From contig NC_054534.1 of the NCBI RefSeq assembly GCF_017654505.1, positions 44,143,726 to 44,207,725 of the forward strand: DNA of 64,000 bases, read 5' to 3'. The notes beneath the pieces are model-generated. The model worked only from the letters and a program-made list of their open reading frames with translations, searched no databases and had not been told where the DNA came from. The stretch comes from Polyodon spathula (Eukaryota > Chordata > Actinopteri > Acipenseriformes > Polyodontidae). A program made the translations under genes and the position numbers. Of this stretch, positions 35,690 through 48,105 are shown in pieces; the first letter of the stretch is position 1, and each line of letters begins with the position of its first letter.

Positions 35690-37460
35690 CTGTTGCTATG
35701 TCTGCCACACAATAACAAGCTAATAATAGTTTCCTTATATAAAATGTAGGGAATTATGTTTGACTGCATCATTTGCATTATGTTCCAAGACTTTATTAGT
35801 CTTAAAGACTCAGTCGCAGGTCTTTTTGAGTCAGTGAGGCCTGGGAGGTTTACCTTGGATATCGTATCTGAGAGTTTTTTTGCTTTCAAAATGAATCTTT
35901 CTTTGTGAAGTTGTTTGTAGGCTTCTGATCCGTGGTTAAAGACATTGAGTAGACGTACTTTGACGCTTTCATCAACACACTGTGTTGTGAAGACGGATGT
36001 GCTCGGTAACCTCAGAGGGATTTTCCTTCTTCATGAACCGGAGACTTCTTGTGACACTGGTGTCTCCCTGTGATCCATTACCTTTGCGTTTGTCAGCTCA
36101 CGGAAGACAGTACTAAGTACGAGGACTTCATGGTGGACAAGCTGCCATTCGGCAATATAGTCACTCCTCCTTGTTTGGCCAGTGATGCCTTTTGAGCTTT
36201 TCTGGGACCTTTGGATTGTCTGCTCCACGTCTGGAGCAACAGGGTTGAACTTGCTGTCCTTCTCTCGTATGACAAGTGGTTCTGGATGAACGTCAGGTAG
36301 AGGAATGGGTTGTCCACTTCAAGCTTTTTGATTCTTTCCAGGTACCAGGAGCCGTACTGCAGGTAGCTGATGGAGGAACACTGATCAGTGACTCGACTGT
36401 TTGCATGTGCAACTCCCAATTTCCTTCACTGTCAGATGACATCGGATTTTTCACGAAACCCACGAGATGCAAGCAGACACTCCAGTACTCGCACAACCCC
36501 ACAAACTTTTGTTTGAGCCTAATTAGTGTATCATAATTAGTGACTGGGGGTGGAATCACTGGGAGGAATCCTACTTGCTTGAGTGGGACGGGGCTGTGAT
36601 AGAGCAAGGCGTGGAACCCTCCCCACGGAAGCTGTTGACCTTTATCTCCTCATGGCAGTCTGCATCTCATTAGAGTGATGAAAAATTCTGTGTCAGCTGC
36701 AACCATCAAATGGTTGCAGCCCGACATCTTCGGCTGCTTTGAATTTTTCAGGCAGGCTTGGCTCATTGACTGTCTTACGATGATGGCCCACACATTGGCA
36801 AGGCAGCTCAGATGTTTGCTTGCATCTCCGCTTTTTCAATTTTGTGACTGAAACATTTGGTTTCCTGGGTGGAGCGTCACCCGAACAATCTTGAAATAGC
36901 ACCATCACTGTCGTGTGCCAGCCATGCCAAACAATGACGAGCCATCCTCAAAGTTATCAAGAGCACCAATGGTGAATCCTGTGCTGTTGAAGTGACTTGG
37001 AATTGGTGTACTATTGGTTTCACATGTCTGTACAGCAGACAGCAAATTTCAGCATCTCCGCAAATCTGCATAGCTGGTGGATACGCCGATTCGGTTCATA
37101 GATGTAATCAACTCTGCTTTTGCACTTGTCGTAAATGCTGTGAGCGGTCCTCCTCTGTAGTGGAGTTTTCTTTGAGCCATTATGAAGTTCATAGAACATA
37201 ATTTGGAGAAGACAATAAAGCTGCATTGCCTGACGTTTAACACCACCGTTCGTTTCAGAGCTGGTTTTGTCATTCAAGTCACACAGGTTGTCATGTTCAT
37301 TTCCAAGCTGCAACATTTCGACTTGCAACATACGTGACTTGCTGATGTTGAACAAAGATGAAAAAAATATCAGGTGCACAGCAGACCTCCCACGACTGAC
37401 AAGGTTTATTAACATCACAAAATCTGTCCTGAAGTTTGAAATCAACTTTTTGCATTTCTT
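35690..37460 (-). pseudogene. Unrecognised broken coding sequence, possibly transposon-borne
   Basis: A chain of minus-strand frames running from about 37445 to 35690 reads like one protein cut by frameshifts. Early blocks: KSRMLQVEMLQLGNEHDNLC, DKTSSETNGGVKRQAMQLYC, KKTPLQRRTAHSIYDKCKSR, then after a shift ELITSMNRIGVSTSYADLRR. Next: GFTIGALDNFEDGSSLFGMA, KPNVSVTKLKKRRCK, PLKQVGFLPVIPPPVTNYDT, KKLEVDNPF and, near the end, SVTRSLRFMKKENP. I remember similar multi-copy predicted proteins in fish and invertebrate genomes, without a known function; this is recall, not a search. No introns are needed, which suits a mobile or retro-derived copy. A Tc1-like element abuts its C-terminal end. Confidence 0.6.
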
Positions 37461-37464
37461 GCTT

Positions 37465-38221
37465 CAAGATAGCTCCTTCTCTCTAAACACTTTGGTGTTA
37501 CGTCCAAACAATATCTATATTGACACGCTATGTTCCTCCTTCCTGCTCTTACATTATAGTCAAAAAATCAACCGCGCCATGCACAGTGTGAATTATAAAT
37601 GAAATAACAATACAACACTAACAACACTTAACATTAGGATACTTTTTCCATTACAGATAGGTCCATTTTTTAAATGAGTGGCCTATTTCTGTTCCACTGC
37701 AAAAATAGTTTTACAATTTACAATTTAGAATATAGTATGTCACTAAAATGTAAAACTTAGCTAACAATTTTACGTTGTTACATTGCATTGCCACAACGTT
37801 ACAGCCCACTTTGTTTGTGACAAGGTTTTGATTAAATAAATGTGTGGATTCCAGAAAATGTTGTCTCACTTACATATACATACCTACCTACCTCACTCGC
37901 TCAGGAGCTCCACACTGAAGTCAATACCCTAGTTAAGGGGAAATATATCCTTATGTGTTATGCTTAAACTTAATACTTAAGGTGTTTTCTACCTACAGAT
38001 AGAGTAACGAATGGAGTCACTATTTGGCTGTGAAAGAACTGGGCACAGTAGATACTAAATTGTGTCACTTTGCCATATAGTGTCACATCGTTACTTAGAT
38101 CTACAGTAACTGCCTGTGTTGAGTAAACAAAACATTAAACCATAATTTTTTTTCAGAGGATCATTTTTGTAGACTTTCCTTGTATAGTAGACAAGGCAAC
38201 TACCACATAAATGAGTCGTTG

Positions 38222-38258
<37 letters not shown>

Positions 38259-38460
38259 TATTATTATTATTATTAATAATATAATAATAATACACAAAAA
38301 ATCCTACTGACTAAGCAGCAGGGCAGAGGAAGTTGAAGTTGTTTGTTTGTTTGGTTGCTGGTTTGCTATTGAATGTACTACATACTTTCTTTGTCTCTGT
38401 TTCCCCGATACAACAGCGAATAATAACAACGACGACAACAAAAAACACAGCTGAAACACC
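37465..38460. other. Non-coding intron sequence
   Basis: No gene seen. A (TTA)n microsatellite occupies about 38226-38300. Confidence 0.5.
38226..38300. repeat. (TTA)n / (ATA)n microsatellite
   Basis: Interrupted trinucleotide run that changes to its reverse complement near the end, so it could fold back. Confidence 0.9.
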
Positions 38461-38509
38461 CCGTGCGTGTCTGGTCTAGCCGGGCACCTCTGGTTCCCTC
38501 TGGGCTTTA

Positions 38510-38765
38510 GGTGAACGTAGGCAACTGGAGGCGCATTGGACTATATTTGAACGACAGTAAAGGCGCTCCGTGTGGGGTGCAGGATGGAGATCGAAGGTTC
38601 GAATCTAGCCTATGTCATTGCCGTTCGTGACCGGGGGTTCCTAGGGGGCGGACCACAATTGGTCGAGCACCGCCTGTGTAGGAAGGGCTTAGGTCAGCGG
38701 GGCAATCCATGGTTCACTTGAATAACCTGAAATGGTACAAAGGTAAGCGGTAAACTGCCAGAGGT
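38510..38765 (+). mobile_element. tRNA-derived SINE
   Basis: GGTTCGAATC at 38596-38605 is a near-perfect RNA polymerase III B box. TAGGCAACTGG at 38518-38528 is a possible A box, somewhat far upstream (about 70 bp). A conserved-looking GC-rich body (CGGGGGTTCCTAGGGGGCGG, CACAATTGGTCGAGC) follows, and the tail merges into an A run at about 38770. The family was not identified. Confidence 0.6.
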
Positions 38766-38925
38766 TAAAAAAAAAAGTTTAGGTTACCAAAAACTGAAAA
38801 ATAATGTACATTTCAGAGTTATACAAAAAGGCCTTTTTCAGGGAACAAGTAATGGGTTTAAAACTTACAGCTGTTCTGTAGCAATGGAAGTAAATTAAGC
38901 CTTGAAAATTGATGCTAACAATTCC

Positions 38926-40130
38926 TACAGGTGTCCCAACTTTTGTTGATTTACTTACAAACCCTCTGTCTGTATAAAATCATTGTTACTGACTGTTACT
39001 ACACCCTCTTAAGCATTATTTGGACAGTATTGTACTGCAGGAAGTAGTATATTGCTATCGTAATGGCGAGAAAAAGGTAATTAACAAAGGAAGACAGACA
39101 GACCATTATAACCCTTAAAAGTGTAGGTCTTTCCTTTAGAGAAATTGCAAAGAAAGCCAAGGTGTCAGTGAGTACAGTTTCCTACACCATCAAAAGGCAC
39201 TTGGAAACTGGAGGAAACTCTGACAGGAAGAAGTCTGGCAGACCCAAAGCCACAACAGAATCAGAAGACAAGTTTCTAAGAGTCAACAGATTGCATGATA
39301 GGCGGCTCACAGGACAACAGCTTCAAGCACAGCATTACACTGGTCGAAGTAAGCAAGTCTCAATTTCAACTGTGAAGAGGAGAATTCGAGCTGCAGCTTT
39401 GACAGGTTGAGTGGCAGTAAGAAAGCAATTGCTAAGATGACAAAATAAGAAAAAGAGGCTTGCCTGGGCCATGAAGCACTGTCAGTGGACTACTGAAGAC
39501 TGGAAGAAGGTCTTATGGACCAATGAATCAAAATTTGAAATCTTCGGTTCATCACGCAGGTTTTTGTACGCCGTTGAGTAGGCGAAAGGATGGTTCCTTG
39601 GTGTGTGAACCAATTGTCAAACATGGAGGAGGAAGCGTGATGGTCTGGGGCTCTTTTGCTGGATCCAGAGTTGGTGACTTGCACAGAGTGAGTGGTACCC
39701 TGAACCAAAACAGCTACCACAGCATTTTGCAGCGCTGTGCAATACCCTCTGGTATACACCTAGTTGGTCAGGGGTTCATCCTACAGCAAGATAATGACCC
39801 AAAACATATCTCCAGGCTATGTCTGAACTACCTTAGAAGAAAAGAACAAGACGGTAAGCTTCAAATCATGGAATGGCCAGCACAGTCTCCAGACTTAAAC
39901 CCATCGAGCTGGTTTAGGATGAACTGGACAGAAGGGTGAAAGCAAAGCAACCTACAAGTACAACACATTTGTGGGAACTTCTGCAACAGTGTTGAGAAGA
40001 ACTTTCCAAACAATATTTGATTTCCATTGTAGAAAGAATGCCACGAGTGTGTTCGGCTGTTATATCTGCAAAAGGTGACTACTTTGAGTCAAAAATTTAG
40101 ATTAAATTTTGTTAAACAATATATATATAT
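38926..40130 (+). mobile_element. Tc1-like transposon, right end truncated
   Basis: TACAGGTGTCCCAACTTTTG marks the left end at TA. The transposase (39064-40100) begins MARKR with an early stop, then LTKEDRQTIITLKSVGLSFR, VSTVSYTIKRHLETGGN, GRPKATTESEDKFLRV, KRLAWAMKHCQWTTEDWKKV, LWTNESKFEIFGSS (first catalytic position is N here in place of the usual D), QQDNDPKH (second Asp) and ELV.DELDRRVKAKQP, ending GDYFESKI. It keeps nearly full length but has many shifts. A matching right terminal repeat was not found. Confidence 0.88.
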
Positions 40131-40134
40131 AGCT

Positions 40135-43100
40135 CAAAGAGCCAGCTGCCCTATATATATTGTTGCGACTTTGTTATGCGGAATGTAATAAACGAGAAGC
40201 AAAACTGTGAGTTTTTTTCACCTTCATTTTACAACACCATTTTTACGTTTGTTTGAAGTGTTTTAAAGTTTTAAGTTTCCGTTTTTGTTTGCTTGTTCAA
40301 CTACAGAAAGGCACAAGTGAACCCTGTGCTGTTATTAGTTTATGAAAACATGTCTATGGCCACTGTTTACTGTGAAGAAACAGCAATGTACTGTTTTGTA
40401 GGTAATTCACTGGGGTAAAGTAAGTCCTGAACAATTTATTCTTTACTCCTGGGGTGTTTTTTCTATTTTAACATGTTACATATTGTAAGGCCCTGCTTTA
40501 AAATAACAGCTCCCTGCCCCTGCTGTTGTGCTGTCTCTGGCTGTGTTCAGAGTAATATAATGACTTTTATTACTGTTTGAAAAATGAATGAATATCTGAA
40601 CGAATATTTAAGTTGAGTGACTATCCAAAAATGAAAATCCTGTGTTCCTCCCAGCACTAGTTTCAGACGGTCTCGATGTGGTTTGTTTTGTTTTAAACAT
40701 TGTGTCAATGTGCTTGCTGTTCACACTTGTCTGCAAGCAAAGGGGGAGTTTGTTTGGATGCCAGCTAAAGTTCGTTTTTTGGGTGTTTTTGTTTTCATTT
40801 ATTTTATTTTTTTTCCCAAGACTGAGTTCGCTTGTGTTCACAATGCGGTTTGCAAGTTCCCTCTGTGTGAACCAGATGTTTACAATATCCTGCAACGTAT
40901 ATTGAAAGATGGCTGCTGTTGATGCGTCATGTTGTAGATTCTTACATATTACTGTAGAAAAAAAAAGCACTGGGGGAGCTAATTTAATGAACACATTTCT
41001 TGAATGCCTATATTTTGGAGAATGCAGTTTACACGAGTATGCGGTTAAATTGAGAAAAGACTATTTTATGATTTATGTGAGTTTTGTACAGTTCGGCTTA
41101 GATTTTGGTGCCTAATCAAATTTTCTGTCAGCGTTTCACTTTCATGTAGTTTATGATTACCAGACTTCCACAGTGAAAAACTGGGGCTTTTTTTTTTTTT
41201 TTTCCTCAATTCCCTGACGCCGTAGCAACTCTTAAGCTGTTAATAAAAATAACAGTATATAAAATAACACAATAATAATTTAAAAATTAAACATCAGGTA
41301 CATTTTATTGCAGATCATAACGCAGTATTTTCTTTATATTGTCATCTAGTTAAAACATGTTAAATGTACAAAAATAGATTAGCTATTACCATTTAAACAT
41401 GGTATACACATAATCAGAATGATTTAAACAAAAAAATTTTATTTCACACAACCTAATACATTACTCAGCTATTTAAAAATAAATAAATAAAATACAATTG
41501 CAAAACTGGGATGGTTAGCCTAACAATTTTTACTGTTTCCAACTGGGATAAAAAACAAAACAAAAAAAAAAGGCTGAAAAAATCACCCTCAGAACAATTT
41601 TCCCAAGATGTGTGGTAACCCCAGTATAGTTCCCCCCGGAAACATTTTTTGGTTTGTTTTTTGCTGTACTTGTTTCCACAGAATATGAACTAAACCGTGA
41701 AATGTGGGTCAGTTTGTATAGTTTGTTTCCTGTGTGCAAAAGAACAGAGTCCAGCTGCTGTTCATACTGAGGTTTAGCAAGCAAACCACCTCTCAGTCCA
41801 CAATGTCATGTGAGAGTAATCATACAGTACTCCACATATTACGTTTAGCATTTTACTGGCATTATAATAATAACCAGGATAAAATATGTAACACTGATAA
41901 AGGTGTGTTGACTGACTCATTGCTCTAAAACAGGTTCACAACTATGTATTACCTGATTGTTATTTAAATAACACCCCTTTTAATGTAAAGGCATAATTTA
42001 ATCCTGTCAATTGTTTCTTTCCTAATTCTGCAGTGTTATTTGCAAGATTTAAAGAGGCGTATCTCCAGACAGAATGTGTTTTTGAAACTAACAGTGTGTA
42101 GTGTAGTGACTACATCCTTTACACAGTAAAGTGATCGATTTCCTTTAAGGATTGTATAGCTAGAAAAGTAGTTTTGAGCTAATTTCTCAGTCGTCAGTAA
42201 ATATAATTCAATTACGAAACATGGCCATGGTTTAAACTTGCTAATTATAGCTCCATTAAAGGTAGATAGCGTGGAAAGAAATAAACTAAACAAATAATGA
42301 AATATTCAATTAATTTAGCTTACTTACAAAGAACTGCCTTTCCCTTTGAAGCCATGTGTCAATATTTATGAATGCACAATGACGTCGGTCTGTAAGGGGA
42401 AACGCACATTTTAATAAACTGAAATGCGAGAAGGATGGTAACAAATACACTAATAATAATAACAATTTAATCAAATACAGTTGCTTGTAAGCACAGATAG
42501 GTGCTGTTTCAACACCAGCAGAATGCACTAACCCAAGTTTCATGCAGCAGTTGTGACGGTGACCAAATATGTTCGCGCGTTGTGTTAACATTTTGTATTT
42601 AATATCGTAAATAGCAGAACCAACTCGCTGCAATTTAAACATGTTTGTACTGAAAATTAAACAGTCAACATGTAATCATAAGAGCTGTAATCATAACAGC
42701 TCTCTGTGTTACATGCTGTCAAGTCAGGACTTCACTAACACTGAGCACTGGAGCTGCAGCTGCACTGCACCATGCTGTTTCCCATCTTATTATAACTGGA
42801 CACAGTTAGAGGGGCTGTCACAAATTTACAACACAGCACTTGGAAAAATATGAACATGCAGAGTTCATTGCAGTCATTAGCTGCATAGATTAACCATTCA
42901 GCAGAGAGGCAACAAACGAGTGAGTACAGACAATAAGTTGCTGTTAGTATGACTTTAGTGCCTTAACAGGTTGTTGTAGTTTAAGGGGTTGAATATGATA
43001 GCAACCAACTTGCTCCATTGGCTCCTAAGGCAACAACTGTGTCTAGAGTCCTGATTTTGTATTTTTTTCTTTCTTTTAAAGAAATGTATTTTAAAGAATC

Positions 43101-43310
43101 AACAGGAAACAAAAGCAAAACATGTCATGAAGCTCATTTGACCAAAAGTGCTTTACCAGTGTTATTACAAAAACTTGCACAAGCAAATCAGACAATTGTG
43201 TGATTTTTATGTTTTGTGATGCGTATCGTGACCCTCATATCGTAATACATATCGTGTCGTTAAGACACTGCCGATACCCAGCCCAGAAGCTTAGTTGATC
43301 CAATTAATTA
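40135..43310. other. ABHD17B: ABHD17B 5' intron, middle part
   Basis: About 3.2 kb without a supportable gene. AT-rich with short T, A and AT runs. Open frames at 40608-40994 and 42310-42642 were examined and show no domain or splice-supported context. Confidence 0.5.
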
Positions 43311-43317
43311 ATTTAGG

Positions 43318-43385
43318 GTACAGTTGGATCAAAAACCAGGAGGGACACCGACCCTCCAGGACCAGGATTGAACACTCCTGCTCAA
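43318..43385. mobile_element. Half of a hAT-like MITE
   Basis: Reversed, the segment reads GGAGTGTTCAATCCTGGTCC followed by TGGAGGGTC, a common fish hAT-MITE end (cf. 21.3 and 58.9 kb). Only one end is present, just upstream of the ABHD17B coding exon. Confidence 0.5.
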
Positions 43386-43720
43386 AACGGACACAGCCTT
43401 ATTCTACCAACAAACATTCAGGCCAGTATTGTACTTTTCTATGGTCATGATGTGGGACTTTGCTAAACTCACTTGTGCATGTAGTTCTGTGGGACATTTA
43501 AAAAGGGTGAGAGAGAGTGCTTAATTTCTGTAATGTACAGCTGTTTGATAATGCTGAATGACACATGCACACGTAGTTACTGCCTTTGCTGTATTGTGTA
43601 CATTAATTGGGGCTTTTATAAGCTTCAGCAACACAGCTTATGGGGCTGTCTGATAATGTCATTTAATATTACTAGAGGTTTTTATAGAAGATTGACTTTT
43701 TCTTATTTTTTGTATTGCAG
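43386..43720. other. ABHD17B: End of ABHD17B 5' intron with 3' splice site
   Basis: A T-rich tract and TATTGCAG (43713-43720) form a good acceptor eight bases before the ATG; the codon context is ACAAAATGA. Confidence 0.8.
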
Positions 43721-43728
43721 AACACAAA

Positions 43729-44195
43729 ATGAATAACCTTTCCTTTAGTGAGCTGTGTTGCCTGTTTTGCTGCCCTCCGTGTCCTAGCAAGATTGCCTCA
43801 AAACTTGCTTTCCTACCCCCCAACCCCACATACACCCTGATATGTGATGAGAGCGGCAGCCGGTGGACTCTGCACCTCTCGGAACGAGCAGACTGGCAGT
43901 ACTCGGCCAGGGAAAAGGATGCCATTGAGTGCTTCATGACCAGGACCAGTCGAGGAAACAGAGTAGCCTGTATGTTTGTTCGCTGTTCCCCAAATGCCAA
44001 GTTTACCCTGCTCTTCTCTCACGGGAATGCTGTGGACTTGGGCCAGATGAGCAGCTTTTACATTGGATTGGGCTCTCGAATAAACTGCAATATCTTCTCC
44101 TACGATTATTCTGGGTATGGAGCAAGTTCTGGGAAGCCATCAGAGAAAAACCTCTATGCAGACGTTGATGCTGCCTGGCAGGCACTCCGGACACG
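43729..44195 (+). CDS. ABHD17B: ABHD17B first coding exon (partial gene)
   Basis: ABHD17 proteins are membrane-anchored alpha/beta hydrolases that remove palmitate from proteins such as N-Ras and PSD-95. This exon gives residues 1-156, starting [10 protein letters not shown] and ending ALRTR, with a split arginine codon before the donor GTAAGG at 44196. Cysteines 10, 11, 14, 15 and 18 form the N-terminal cluster that is palmitoylated in the family for membrane attachment. The HGN motif at residues 98-100 (FSHGN) is the oxyanion-hole strand. [10 protein letters not shown] near 126-135 is also family-typical. The nucleophile GxSxG, the catalytic Asp and His are encoded by later exons that I do not see up to 64000. 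The acceptor TTGCAG ends at 43720. The N-terminus is closer to ABHD17B than to A or C, and the C9orf85 neighbour agrees. Confidence 0.96.
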
Positions 44196-44287
44196 GTAAG
44201 GAGACGTTTCAGTCTGTCTGATAGTAACCTGACCCTATGTTCATTGCTCAGAAGGAATTTAGTAATTGACTTTTCCAGTCCCCACAT

Positions 44288-44309
44288 CCCCCCCCCCCCC
44301 CCCCCCCCC
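44288..44309. repeat. Poly-C run
   Basis: About 22 C in a row, 90 bp past the ABHD17B donor. Confidence 0.9.
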
Positions 44310-44554
44310 ATTTCAGTCCTATAGAGTTGCATTTCCTATTACTGCAATTGTTTCCTGGCAGTGCCATTTGGTCATGTGCTTCATTGGTATATATCCAGTA
44401 TATATTTTTAGTAATCTTTTACTTTTTCATGGGAAATTACTGTGTGGTATAACCAAACACATTTTCAGTAGTTTATACACAATAACTTACACACTTAACT
44501 GCTGAAAAGCAGAAGTACCCCAGTCTTCTGTGACTTCAAAATATAATTTTCTAT

Positions 44555-44701
<147 letters not shown>

Positions 44702-44784
44702 TATATGATGAATATATGAGAGATATTAAAAAAAAAAAAAAAAAAAAACGTTGTAAGTGACTGCATCTCATGATAGTTCACTGT

Positions 44785-44875
44785 AGTCTCTGTAAGTCGC
44801 CTTGGATAAAGACATCTGCTGGGAAATAATAATATAGAATAATAATTTTACATAATAATAATAATAATAATCGAT
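44785..44875 (+). mobile_element. SINE/LINE2-type 3' tail with GGATA stem-loop
   Basis: CTGTAAGTCGCCTTGGATAA followed by AGACATCTGCTG and a (AATAAT)n tail is the 3' tail shared by UnaL2/L2-clade LINEs and their SINEs. GCCTT-GGATA-AAGAC forms the hairpin the RT is known to recognise. Only the tail is recognised here; upstream is microsatellite. Confidence 0.75.
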
Positions 44876-44879
44876 ATAC

Positions 44880-46630
44880 TTAATTACTAAAACTTTGACA
44901 CATTTTGATCTATTAAACAAATACAAGAATATGCACTGAAATAGTAATAAAAAAAATGTAAAAGTCAGGTGTACTTTTATTCTTTAATGTGTTTTACAAA
45001 CAGTTCACACAAGTCATGTTCGCTTTTCTGTACAAGGTTCCTGAATTGAAGAACACCTTCATGTACAGTAACTAACAAAAACTACTGTTGCATAAAACCA
45101 GGAAAAAAACTAACAGAAGAACTATAATTGTTTGTTTGTTTTTTAACGTACCCGTTTGCTAATGGCAATAGAACCCTCCATAGAGGGCTTTAACATTTTT
45201 TGTTATATTTAATACCCTGGCCTCCGGCTCAGGACATTCAACAACACAAGGCAGGCCTTACCAGACGATGACAGGCCTGTTTTTACTTTGCACGAGACTT
45301 TCACAGTTTTTTTTATTTTTATTTTTTTTATTTACATTTTTTTTTTTTTCAAGTTAGTTTTTAGGTTGATGTATTAAAAGCCATGGAAGATATTATTTAC
45401 AGTACAGACGTACTTCATTCAACAATTTATAAGACCAATATTAAATTTTTTTCACAAAATAATAAGTAAACTAAATTTATGTAGAGTTCAGTCCAGTTTA
45501 TAACTGAGCAACTGAGTGAAAGCATTGTGAGCTGGGTAATCCCTAATTTTAACTGATCATGGCCACAATTACAACACCCTTCACTTCCTGTAAATGCACA
45601 GTGCTGCAAAGTACTTAATACAATAGAATAGTTTAACCCTTTGTGCTGCACGTAAATGGATCGGTTTGGGCCTCATTTACGAAAGGGCGCTGAAGTTTAT
45701 GGTGCACGATAATTGCAATTACTGTGCACGTTAATGATTTCCGTATCTATTGCAATTTTATTAATTATCGCATGAAATAGTGGGCAAATTATGGTGCACG
45801 CTAATGTTATTGTGTCATACTATGGTAATCAGAATGAATATGTGATTTGTATGGTAGTGCATGATAATGTATTTAAATGAGCATCCAGCTCAGAATAATG
45901 AGGTGATCTGTATTCACATGGCATTTACTGAAGGATATTAACTTTAGTGCACACATTAAAGTGATCATGTATTAGTGCGTATGGAAACCAGGCTTTAACC
46001 ACCAATAGGCATGCTATTTTTCAGGCCTGAAAACTAGTGATGTGCAGTTTGATTCTTTTTACTGACTCAGTTTGTTTGATTCATTCAGTTTAGTGAATCA
46101 ATTCATCAGATTTGTTTGTTTGGTTCACTAACGTGAAATAAATACATGTTGCTGATTTACGTGGTTATGAAAATAAGTTTGAACTGCAAAATCTGACAGC
46201 AAGGGCCATTTAATGTAAGACTGTTCACTTGGTGGGCCGCACTGTAAAAAATACATATATATGTATATGTGTGTGTGTCTATATAAATTGCATGTAGGCC
46301 AATATACTCAAAACACATTACTCCCACTGCACGATTCCTAGTCATCAATAAGTATGCAGCCACGGTTTCAATCACTTAATCAACATACTGCTTAATGTAT
46401 TTTATAGTACAGGTAGATATAACTAGAAGCAACTTTTCTAGAACACTGACAAAAAACTCAATATCAGAAATGTAATATAATGGGAAATAGAGTATTTTAT
46501 TTCATTGGTAATCTTAAACAACAAAAAATGAAAAAAAAAAGATGTTGCATATATAATGTGAAGTCTCAATATTTCACTTATATTCCAAAATATAACATTT
46601 TTGACAGCAATGAGAAAAGAGATCTTGATA
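44880..46630. other. ABHD17B intron sequence with old repeats
   Basis: No gene seen. The block 45670-45990 has repeated ATTACTGTGCACG/ATGGTGCACG-like phrases and GGGCCTCATTTACGAAAG, suggesting an unidentified MITE. TAGTGATGTGCAGTTTGATTC and repeated GATTCATTCAGTT near 46040-46110 suggest another. Confidence 0.4.
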
Positions 46631-46639
46631 AGATGTGAA

Positions 46640-47285
46640 AATGCTAAATAGTAAACAGTACCACTATGAAATGCACCTTTTTATGACTTCTGTCCCGGCA
46701 CTTCTTTTCTGCACACTTGATAACAATGCTCATTACATGTTCTAATTCTGCAACTTTTCCAAACAATACCTGTTGATGCAGAATGCAGTGTAAGAAAACT
46801 TGAACTTCTGCATTTCTTTCTTTTAATTTTTTCCAGCACTCTGTTAGCCAGTCCACTCTTTTGCCCAGTCATATATGGTGCCCCATCTGTTGTAATTCCA
46901 GTTAGTTTCTTCCAAAGTAATTCTGCACTTTTTCCATGGCTTCTTGAAGTAAAAAACAAAACAAAACAAAAAAACAACAAAACACATCCTTTCCTGCGGT
47001 TGTGTTGTTCATGGCATCCAGAGCACTTTTCAGAAAAACATTTAGTTGATTCCTTAGCTTCTTTAATTTCCAGTAAACTCAAAGTACGTTGCTTTGTGCA
47101 GCATGTCGTAGTGACTTTGTGTGATATAATCTTTCATAACTGCAGCCATTGCACTGCAAATCAGACATATTGCCTTGCTGCCATAATTATTCGTCTCCTA
47201 ACGATTTTGGAATCTTAAGTGTTCCGCCTCCACCTTTCGCTTCTGTGACATCTCCAACAACTTTTTGGCCACAAAGTAAAATAAA
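46640..47285 (-). pseudogene. GTF2IRD2-like hAT transposase fragment
   Basis: On the minus strand, MSQKRKVEAEH near 47260-47230 resembles the family N-terminus. The central part is largely deleted. Then come WKKLTGITTDGAPYMTGQKS (46900s, catalytic-core region), GLANRVLEKI and, after a shift, FLHCILHQQVLFGKVAELEH and VMSIVIKCAEK. These are the order and motifs of hAT transposases related to GTF2IRD2. The C-terminal dimerisation part is missing. Confidence 0.72.
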
Positions 47286-47491
47286 CAGTTTAAACAAGCC
47301 TTCGCTTCACTATCCTGATCAAAATTATGTGTGCTGTGTGTTTGAGGAAACCGATTCTGTGTGCTATTTGATTGGCTGTTTTACTACCTCTGTGAGCTGT
47401 AATTGGCTTAATGGGAATGTCAGTCATGCAATGAAGACTGCACTTGTTGAATATACGTGTTATATTAGAGGCAGGAATTCCAAAATGTACA

Positions 47492-47919
47492 TGTGAACAG
47501 GCTGCCTGGTGGTTTCTGTGGCCAGGAAAGGACACAGAAAGGTGAGTGAATGAATGTGCTGTTGCACCGGTTTATTGCAAAATAAAAGGTTTAGACAAAT
47601 GCAAAACACTTGAACAGAACAAAACGGCACAGGGGCCAAAACAAACAGACATAGAACAAAACAAGTATTGTGCTAGTCTAAAACTAGCAGGCGTAGCAGT
47701 TGTTTTTCTCTTATTTAATTATCCTCCTGACGCTTGTTCTGACCTCACCGAACACACCAACCCTGAGTGAGTGATTTGTACATCTATATATACAGCTGTG
47801 CCAGGATTCAATCATTAATTAATCATTCACTTGAATCCCAGCATGTGAACTAATTTGTACAGTCCCTGTGCCCACACACTGATACACATTTTATCTGCAT
47901 GTGACGTGATTGTGCAATA

Positions 47920-47997
<78 letters not shown>

Positions 47998-48105
47998 TTA
48001 AATCAGTCTGATACACAGCCCAATTTATACCCCATGCACCAATATATACACGCCACATAGAACATAAAACACAAAATACACACAGGGCCGGGGCACCCCA
48101 CCACA
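47492..48105 (-). mobile_element. Solo LTR with 5-bp target duplication GTACA
   Basis: Read on the minus strand it starts TGTGGTGGGGTGCCCCGGCC and ends GCCTGTTCACA. GTACA flanks it on both sides (47487-47491 and 48106-48110), which fixes the 614-bp boundaries. It contains an imperfect hairpin (GGATTCAA / TTGAATCC, 47804-47811 and 47831-47838) next to a TATATATA box near 47785-47792, and AATAAA (minus strand) shortly before its 3' end. A (TA)n microsatellite has expanded inside. It fits a Gypsy-like LTR. Confidence 0.85.
47917..47992. repeat. (TA)n microsatellite inside the solo LTR
   Basis: About 76 bp of TA with one interruption, within the U3-like part of the solo LTR. Confidence 0.95.

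Noticed and set aside
40608..40994. 128-codon frame on the minus strand
   Set aside because: Overlaps plus-strand frames of similar length, no motif and no splice context.
42310..42642. 110-codon minus frame
   Set aside because: No recognisable family; weak similarity of wording with 61.7-61.9 kb was too short to support a repeat.
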